A stretch of 7,460 nt of DNA from a bacterium (lineage in GTDB: Bacteria > Verrucomicrobiota > Verrucomicrobiae > Limisphaerales > J093): positions 1 through 7,460 of the forward strand of contig JAKCAB010000728.1 of NCBI GenBank assembly GCA_021839785.1, in the 5' to 3' direction. Position 1 is the first letter of the stretch; the number at the start of each line of letters is the position of its first letter. Position numbers and translations under genes: made by a program. The notes beneath the pieces were generated by a model, which worked only from the letters and a program-made list of their open reading frames with translations, made no database searches and was not told the DNA's origin. This document shows, piece after piece, positions 1 to 7,460 of this stretch.

Positions 1-1
1 C

Positions 2-445
2 GGCAAACTGCCGGCACCGGACACGCCGCGGGACTCGCTCACATGGAACACGTCGATCGAGGCCGCCTGCGTGCATTACCGCGCCGGCTGGTACTATCTC
101 TTCGTGAACTGGGACCGCTGCTGCGCCGGCGTGAACAGCACCTACAACCTCCGCGTCGGGCGCAGCCGGCAGATCACCGGGCCGTACCTTGATCGCGCGG
201 GCAAGGACATACGTGAGGGCGGCGGCACTTTGTTCCTCGGCACCACCGGCCGTTACATCGGTCCCGGCCACCTCGGCATCCTCGAGGATCGCGGCACGAA
301 CTGGTTCAGCTACCATTACTATGACGCGAACCGCGGCGGCCGTCCGACGCTCGACCTCCGCCGGCTCGACTGGACCGAGGACGGCTGGCCCGCCGTTCCC
401 CCAAACCGCTGCCCGCCCCGCGGCCAACCCGGCCAACCCGGCTGA
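2..445 (+). CDS. GH43 family arabinan endo-1,5-alpha-L-arabinosidase-like enzyme, C-terminal part (5' end outside window)
   Basis: The frame is open from base 2 and ends at TGA 443-445, giving the last 147 codons of a longer protein. The sequence matches the C-terminal half of GH43 arabinanases. Ile-Glu at residues 19-20 of the fragment (Glu codon 59-61) sits where the family's general acid Glu lies. It is followed by the GWYYLFVNWDRCCAGVNSTY segment, then VGRS, ITGPY, a GGGT turn, and GPGH, whose His is in the position of the metal-coordinating His of arabinanases. WFSYHYYD and a final LDWTEDGWP complete the last blade of the five-bladed propeller. Such enzymes cut alpha-1,5-arabinan internally and are normally exported; the signal peptide and the catalytic base Asp lie outside the window. 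The tail after DGWP is short, Pro/Gly-rich and probably disordered. A GH43 exo-arabinosidase cannot be excluded, but the CCxGVNSTY block favours the endo-arabinanase group. Confidence 0.85.
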   Translation, partial: GKLPAPDTPRDSLTWNTSIEAACVHYRAGWYYLFVNWDRCCAGVNSTYNLRVGRSRQITGPYLDRAGKDIREGGGTLFLGTTGRYIGPGHLGILEDRGTNWFSYHYYDANRGGRPTLDLRRLDWTEDGWPAVPPNRCPPRGQPGQPG

Positions 446-514
446 TCGACCATAGACCTTCCGCGTAAACGTTCTCCCGCCTGGCCGACTTTGCGCGGCC
501 CTGTTCGCGTCCTG

Positions 515-542
515 GCCCCGCCAATGGCCAATTGACCGGGGC
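515..542 (+). terminator. Stem-loop between the GH43 gene and the next gene, possible terminator
   Basis: GCCCCG at 515-520 pairs with CGGGGC at 537-542. Inside, CAAT 522-525 pairs with ATTG 531-534 around a GGCCA loop. No T-run follows, so it is not a classical intrinsic terminator. It is the only clear structure in the 141-base gap at 446-586, which otherwise shows no convincing promoter or coding signal. Confidence 0.25.
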
Positions 543-586
543 GGGCGGAGACGACAGAGTGGGTTAACCAGTTATGTGCCCGCATC

Positions 587-838
587 ATGCCAGATGCGGT
601 CGGCAGCGGAGTCTTGTTGCTTGGCTTGGGCTTGGACACTGGCGAGGCATTGGAGTTGCGCATTCTGGATGCAGCGAAGGCAAAGCCCCTGGCCGGTGCG
701 AACGTGGTCTGGCGCACTGACGAGGGCGACAAGAGCGAAGTCGCGGTCGATGCGCAAGGACGAGTCGGAATTCCAGTTCCCGAGGGCGCACCCCGTGCGT
801 TGCGAGTGACGGCGCGCAAAGTGGGCTTTGCCCCCTGA
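587..838 (+). CDS. N-terminal fragment of carboxypeptidase-regulatory-like repeat protein (split from the next frame by a frameshift)
   Basis: These 83 codons begin at ATG 587 and stop at TGA 836-838. Residues 20-83 form a regulatory-like beta-sandwich unit: a strand ALELRILDA, a turn PLAGANVVW, a DAQGRVGIPVPEG hairpin and a closing strand LRVTARKVGFAP. This is the same layout as the units in the following frame (starting 841). The reading runs straight into it if one C is added to the CCCCC at 831-835, giving ...GFAP-LT-MRWPADRIP and a protein of about 632 residues. I therefore read it as the 5' end of one gene rather than a separate small protein. The start is uncertain: no Shine-Dalgarno sequence precedes ATG 587, and residues 6-16 are hydrophobic but lack the basic n-region of a normal signal peptide. 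The true N-terminus may thus be altered or lie in another frame. Confidence 0.55.
   Translation: MPDAVGSGVLLLGLGLDTGEALELRILDAAKAKPLAGANVVWRTDEGDKSEVAVDAQGRVGIPVPEGAPRALRVTARKVGFAP
831..838 (+). other. Apparent -1 frameshift site in a C5 tract
   Basis: The reading GTG GGC TTT GCC CCC TGA ends the 587 frame. Slipping back one base at CCCCC (831-835), or adding one missing C, continues CTG ACC ATG CGC into the 841 frame with no loss of domain continuity. It could be a deletion, a sequencing error in a homopolymer, or less likely programmed slippage, since no typical slippery heptamer is present. Confidence 0.6.
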
Positions 839-840
839 CC

Positions 841-2484
841 ATGCGCTGGCCCGCTGACCGGATTCCAGCGCAGTTCGAATTGCGGCTGTCGCCAGCGCAA
901 CACTTGAGCGGGCGGGTCACCGACGAATCCGGCGGACCGGTGGCGGGCGCCGAGGTAACGCTGGTCTTTCCGCAACGCCTGGCAGGTCCGTGCGTCCCGA
1001 CTGAAGACACTCGGGTGCAAACGGACCCCAACGGCACCTGGAGTTGCGACTTCGTGCCGAAAGACGCGGCTTACGTGCGGGTGGAAGTGACGCATCCGGA
1101 TTTCGCGATGCCGGAGGATGAAGTTCCCGTCGAGGCGTTGCGGGATGGCACCGCGCAATTCCGGTTGACCTCGGTGGTCCGGCTGCGGGGCCGCGTGACG
1201 GACGACACTGGCACGGCCGTGAGTGGGGCTCAGGTCGCTCTCGGCGTGGAGGGCAACATCTTGCCGGGAAGCTCGGCGCCGGAAACCACCACCGATGCGG
1301 AAGGACGATTCGAGTTCCGCCGCGTGCACTTGCAGAAGCGTCTGCTCGGTGTCAAAGCCGACGGGGCGGCGCCGGCCCTCCGGCTCGTCGAGGTGCAACG
1401 CGACTTGGCGCCGTTGGAAATCCGACTCAGCCGCGGCGCGCCGTTGCGGGTGCGCGTGGTGGACGAGGCGGGCATGCCGATTCAGGGTGTGCAAGTGAGC
1501 GTGGACGAGTGGCCTGCCGAAGAACCCGCTTCGCAGTCGAGCTTGCCGGGGCGGTGGTATTATCCGGGCTGGGAGTGGAAAACGGACGCCGACGGGCGCT
1601 TTGTTTGGTCGAATGCCCCGCCGGAAACGGCGCTTCTGACTTTTCGCAAGGGCGGCTACTTGAGCCGCGGCCGGCAGGAATTGCGCCCGTCGGCAGGCGA
1701 GGCGGTCGTGACGCTCGGTCCCTCGTTTCGGGGGAGCGGGACCGTACTCGACGGAACAACCGGCCAGCCGGTGCCGGAGTTCATCGTCAACGCGCGGTTC
1801 GTTCAGAGTCAGGGCCTCGGGCAGACCAATTTCGGCGCCTGGCATGAGTACAACCGCAGACAATTCACCGGCGGCCAATTCACTTTGGAGTATGACTCCC
1901 CGTTGTTGTCGGGCCCGCGCGAGATGCACGACTGGCAGTTTCGCGTCGAAGCCGACGGCCACGCGCCGGCCTTGTCGCGCGTCCTGCGCGACGCGGAACG
2001 AGGATCGCGATTGGAGTTCCGCCTTCAACCGCAGCCGATGCCGGAAATGGGCGTCGCGGCGCCTTCGCCGGCAGAGCGCGTGGCGACCGGCGTCGCGGTT
2101 CAGCCCGGCCACGTACGCCCGGGCGAGACAGTCACCGTGTTTGTGAAGGTGCGGCTGGCGCCCGGGTTTCACATCTACGCGTTGGAAGATTCCGGCGGCA
2201 GCAACGTGCCGACCACCATTAACGCTTCGCTGCGCCTGCGCCAGGTCCTTGAGGCGGACAGCCCGTGGCGCGGCCCGGAGCCGCAGTCACAACCAGACAG
2301 TTCGCGCACGCTGGCGGGCGATCTGGTCTTTCAGCGGCGTTTCCTGGTGAAGGACCACGCGCAGCCCGGCCGATACCAGTTGCCGCTCACCGTGTATCTT
2401 CAGGTATGCAACGAGGCGCTGTGCTGGCCGCCAGAAACAATCGCTTTGGAAACCCAGTTGGATGTGCTAGGTTTGTCGCCCTAA
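841..2484 (+). CDS. Multidomain secreted-type protein: carboxypeptidase-regulatory-like repeats plus C-terminal DsbD-alpha-like domain
   Basis: This 547-codon frame is probably the main body of a gene starting at 587. Four regulatory-like units are visible, at about residues 22-111, 115-198, 202-294 and 298-396. The first three open with a G/R-x-V-x-D motif (LSGRVTDESG, LRGRVTDDTG, LRVRVVDEAG), and units 2 and 3 have a DAxGRF hairpin. Such units are extracytoplasmic beta-sandwiches often used as spacers or binding modules. Residues 412-547 differ: GETVTVFVKVRLAPGFHIYALE, a PTTI segment, a long variable middle and finally YLQVCNEALCWPPETI. This matches the DsbD N-terminal domain (DsbD-alpha), which passes electrons to periplasmic thiol proteins through a Cys pair, here C523 and C528 (codons 2407-2409 and 2422-2424). 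No membrane segment or thioredoxin domain of full DsbD is present. The stop TAA lies 4 bases before the next ATG, so the two genes are very likely co-transcribed. ATG 841 has no evident ribosome binding site, which fits its being internal. Domain calls are by eye. Confidence 0.75.
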   Translation: MRWPADRIPAQFELRLSPAQHLSGRVTDESGGPVAGAEVTLVFPQRLAGPCVPTEDTRVQTDPNGTWSCDFVPKDAAYVRVEVTHPDFAMPEDEVPVEALRDGTAQFRLTSVVRLRGRVTDDTGTAVSGAQVALGVEGNILPGSSAPETTTDAEGRFEFRRVHLQKRLLGVKADGAAPALRLVEVQRDLAPLEIRLSRGAPLRVRVVDEAGMPIQGVQVSVDEWPAEEPASQSSLPGRWYYPGWEWKTDADGRFVWSNAPPETALLTFRKGGYLSRGRQELRPSAGEAVVTLGPSFRGSGTVLDGTTGQPVPEFIVNARFVQSQGLGQTNFGAWHEYNRRQFTGGQFTLEYDSPLLSGPREMHDWQFRVEADGHAPALSRVLRDAERGSRLEFRLQPQPMPEMGVAAPSPAERVATGVAVQPGHVRPGETVTVFVKVRLAPGFHIYALEDSGGSNVPTTINASLRLRQVLEADSPWRGPEPQSQPDSSRTLAGDLVFQRRFLVKDHAQPGRYQLPLTVYLQVCNEALCWPPETIALETQLDVLGLSP

Positions 2485-2488
2485 GCCT

Positions 2489-3796
2489 ATGAAGCCTTTC
2501 GCGATCCTGATGGGGTTGGCGCTCGGCGGATGGATCCTGTCCGCGGCGACCACCGCGGCCGACCTCGACAAGCTGAAGGTGCTTTATATCGGCGACGCCG
2601 GCACACCGCGCGCCAGGGAATTCGAAGGCTTCCTTCGCCAAAACGTTGGCCAGGTGACCGTGGCGGCGCGCGGGGCCTTCAAGGCGGCTGACGCAGAGAC
2701 TTTCGACGTCGTGCTGCTTGACTGGCCCCAATCGGAACGAACGCGCGAAGAGTGGAAGACGGGCCGCGCACCGCTCGGCGACCGCGCCCAATGGAGCAAG
2801 CCCACGGTGTTACTCGGCAGCGCCGGACTGAACCTGGCCGTCGTGTGGAAAGTCCGCGGCGGTTCGGGGTGAACGTGCCTGACGCCTTTCGCGTACGGGT
2901 TACGCGAGCACCGCATCTTCCGCGAACCGTTGGCCAGCGACACCCAGGCGACGATCCAGCGTGCGCCCGCGCCCGCGTTTCGCCCGCAGGAAACCAACGC
3001 CACGGTCGCGATGTTGCCGCTGGTGCGCGACGCCGGCCGGCAGTGGTCCGCGGGTTGGTGTACCTACCCGGACGGTTTCGAAGACAATCCCGACATCGAA
3101 GTCTTCTGTGGGGGCGAGAATGAAAAGACCGCGCGCGGAGCGGCCTGCTGGCGGCAAGACAATTTGCTGCACTTCGGTTTCCAGCAATCCCCGGCGGAGC
3201 TGAACGAGGCCGGTCAGCGCCTGTTGCTTAACTGCATTGCCTACATCAGCCGCTTCACCGAAGACCGTCCCATCGCGGTGACCCCGTCCGTCTTCGCCGG
3301 CCCGGTGAGCTATCCGCGCGCGTATCTCGACCGGCGTCTCGGGCAAAACGGGGACGCCAGCGACGCCGCGTGGTTGCTGAGCGCCCCGTTGGTGGATCAG
3401 CTCAAGGGCCAAAGCCGCACTGAGGTCCGCGAGTGGTACGTGGCGCACCGTGTCTATCTCCACCCCGGCGCCGATCTGAAATTGGAAGTGGACGAAGACG
3501 CCCGCACGCTGGGCGCGCCGATTGATCGCGTGGAGTTCTTCGACAAAGTCCTGGCCGCCTTGCGCGGCAGCGGGGAAAGCGCTCAACGTGCGGCTCGTTT
3601 GCTGACGCGCTACGCACCGGCTGCTGCGCCCCCAAAGGATTCGATGGCGGCGTGGGAGAAATGGCTCCCGGAGAACCGCCCGTATCTTTTCTTCTCGGAC
3701 CAGGGTGACGACCACTGGTACGTCGATCCACTGGCGAAGAAGCGTGGCGTTCCCTCCCACGAACTGCGCGGTGCCGCGCGCACGTCCAAACCGTAA
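2489..3796 (+). CDS. Exported ThuA/glutamine-amidotransferase-like protein with an in-frame TGA; candidate selenoprotein, otherwise a nonsense-interrupted gene
   Basis: Read through the TGA at 2870-2872 this is 435 codons in a single frame; without readthrough it gives only 127 residues. Residues 1-24 are a signal peptide (KPFAILMGLALGGWIL core, likely cleavage near TTAA-D), so the protein acts outside the cytoplasm. Residues 29-147 look like an alpha/beta domain of ThuA/class I amidotransferase type: strand KVLYIGDAG, strand FDVVLLDWP, strand KPTVLLGSAG, then GGSG-[TGA]-TCL and AYGLREHRIF, like the HPI region of ThuA-like proteins. Residues 190-258 (CTYPDGFEDNPDIEVFCGG, then DNLLHFGFQQSP and LLLNCIAYISRF) resemble the second half of secreted proteins of this kind. 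Residues 260-435 are unassigned and end with YLFFSDQGDDHWYVDPLAKK. The half after the TGA has no credible start of its own: TTG 2930 lacks a Shine-Dalgarno sequence. Cys residues are 130, 191, 207, 220 and 249. If TGA is selenocysteine 128, the motif is U-T-C. No enzymatic activity is assigned. The gene follows the DsbD-alpha-containing gene by 4 bases. Confidence 0.7.
2870..2872 (+). other. In-frame TGA, candidate selenocysteine codon
   Basis: The TGA is codon 128 of the 2489 frame, in the context Gly-Ser-Gly-[TGA]-Thr-Cys-Leu. Coding continues in the same frame on both sides, with no indel needed. From memory of related secreted proteins I expect Cys at this position, but I could not align them. 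A nonsense change from TGC or a base-call error would look the same. Confidence 0.45.
2875..2911 (+). promoter_or_regulatory. SECIS-like hairpin just downstream of the in-frame TGA
   Basis: The upper stem pairs TCGCGTA (2889-2895) with TACGCGA (2901-2907), seven perfect pairs, plus a T-G wobble 2888/2908. The loop is CGGGT at 2896-2900. An outer stem, GTGC 2875-2878 with GCAC 2908-2911, can form by using G2908 instead of the wobble, leaving a 5' bulge of 2879-2888. Known bacterial SECIS elements lie within the coding sequence directly after UGA, with a small apical loop having G in its first two bases about 16-37 bases downstream. Here the loop starts 23 bases after the TGA and its second base is G. 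The stem uses Leu codon TTA (2900-2902); the only other in-frame TTA I noticed in the window is at 2810-2812. SelB recognition is inferred. Confidence 0.4.
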
Positions 3797-4038
3797 TCGC
3801 GAAGGCGGGCACTGGATGTCGGTGCGGGCTGGGGACGCGCGGCACTCCGTTTCACCGAAGTAGAACGGCACCCAGATCAACGCTTCTCGCAAGCTCCTGT
3901 CCCCTGTCCACCGGGCGAGTGTTCTCGGCCAGGAACGCGATCCCACGCCCGGCACGCTGGCGGATGATTTCGGCGTACGGGCTGGCGTCAGCTCAGTCCG
4001 CGCGAAACGGGCGTGACTTGCCGCGGGATCGGCGGTAG

Positions 4039-7314
<3,276 letters not shown>

Positions 7315-7348
7315 CGCGCGAAGGGCTGCGGCCGCGAGGTGGCGTCAA

Positions 7349-7366
7349 CGTTCGGAATCCCGAACG
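7349..7366 (+). terminator. Stem-loop downstream of the beta-galactosidase gene, probable transcription end
   Basis: CGTTCGG (7349-7355) pairs perfectly with CCGAACG (7360-7366) around the loop AATC, 35 bases after the stop codon. No T-run follows, so it may be a weak or factor-dependent terminator, or an mRNA 3' stabiliser. The rest of 7315-7460 shows no gene. Confidence 0.4.
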
Positions 7367-7460
7367 GAGCCTAAACTCAGAGACTCAAAAATGACCTCCG
7401 TTTTCGGCCGTTTGTGAGTTTCGGCTATACACATCACCCGCAGCGGTCGCCGACGGGAGT

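Noticed and set aside
574..720. Alternative N-terminus of the repeat protein in another frame (ATG 574, with basic then hydrophobic residues)
   Set aside because: It slightly resembles a leader, but joining it to the 587 frame would need a second frameshift and nothing else supports that.
319..2172. Open frame of 617 codons on the - strand over the GH43 end and the repeat protein
   Set aside because: It is antisense to clear + strand domains and crosses an intergenic gap. Its composition is Arg/Pro/His-rich without motif structure, typical of GC-rich shadow frames.
2930..3796. Separate gene starting at TTG 2930
   Set aside because: There is no ribosome binding site and no signal peptide, and the sequence is the direct in-frame continuation of the 2489 gene, so a separate start is less likely than one interrupted or recoded gene.

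Overview
The window is about 7.5 kb of GC-rich bacterial DNA with every recognisable gene on the + strand. Gene content suggests a heterotrophic member of the Planctomycetota-Verrucomicrobiota-Acidobacteriota type, most likely Verrucomicrobiota. The grounds are exported glycoside hydrolases beside large secreted proteins built from carboxypeptidase-regulatory-like repeats, and a secreted ThuA-like protein. This placement is inferred from protein style; there is no marker gene in the window.

Layout. Bases 2-445 are the 3' end of a GH43 enzyme resembling arabinan endo-1,5-alpha-L-arabinosidases. A 141-base gap follows with a stem-loop at 515-542. Bases 587-2484 encode one multidomain secreted-type protein split by an apparent one-base frameshift in a C5 tract at 831-835. 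It has about five carboxypeptidase-regulatory-like beta-sandwich units and ends in a DsbD N-terminal (DsbD-alpha)-like domain with a C-x4-C pair. Four bases later, 2489-3796 encode an exported protein with a ThuA/glutamine-amidotransferase-like look. Its frame is interrupted once by TGA at 2870-2872 and otherwise stays open for 435 codons. Bases 3797-4053 hold no gene I recognise. Bases 4054-7314 encode a complete exported LacZ-type GH2 beta-galactosidase. The last 146 bases hold a terminator-like stem-loop and no gene.

Most interesting point. The TGA at 2870 gives the context GSG-[TGA]-TCL, a possible U-x-C redox motif. A hairpin starts just downstream, with a 7-bp perfect upper stem plus one G-U pair, a 5-base loop with G as its second base, and a 4-bp outer stem. 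The loop begins 23 bases after the TGA. This fits the general form of a bacterial SECIS element, so the gene may encode an undescribed exported selenoprotein. The preceding gene, probably in the same transcript, carries a periplasmic thiol-disulfide (DsbD-alpha-like) domain that could be its redox partner. The competing explanation is a plain nonsense mutation or sequencing error, which the nearby frameshift makes more credible.

Working together. The flanking GH43 arabinanase and exported GH2 beta-galactosidase would suit breakdown of arabinan, galactan or arabinogalactan side chains of plant or algal polysaccharide. The two middle genes look like a separate envelope redox or structural unit; their link to sugar use is only positional.
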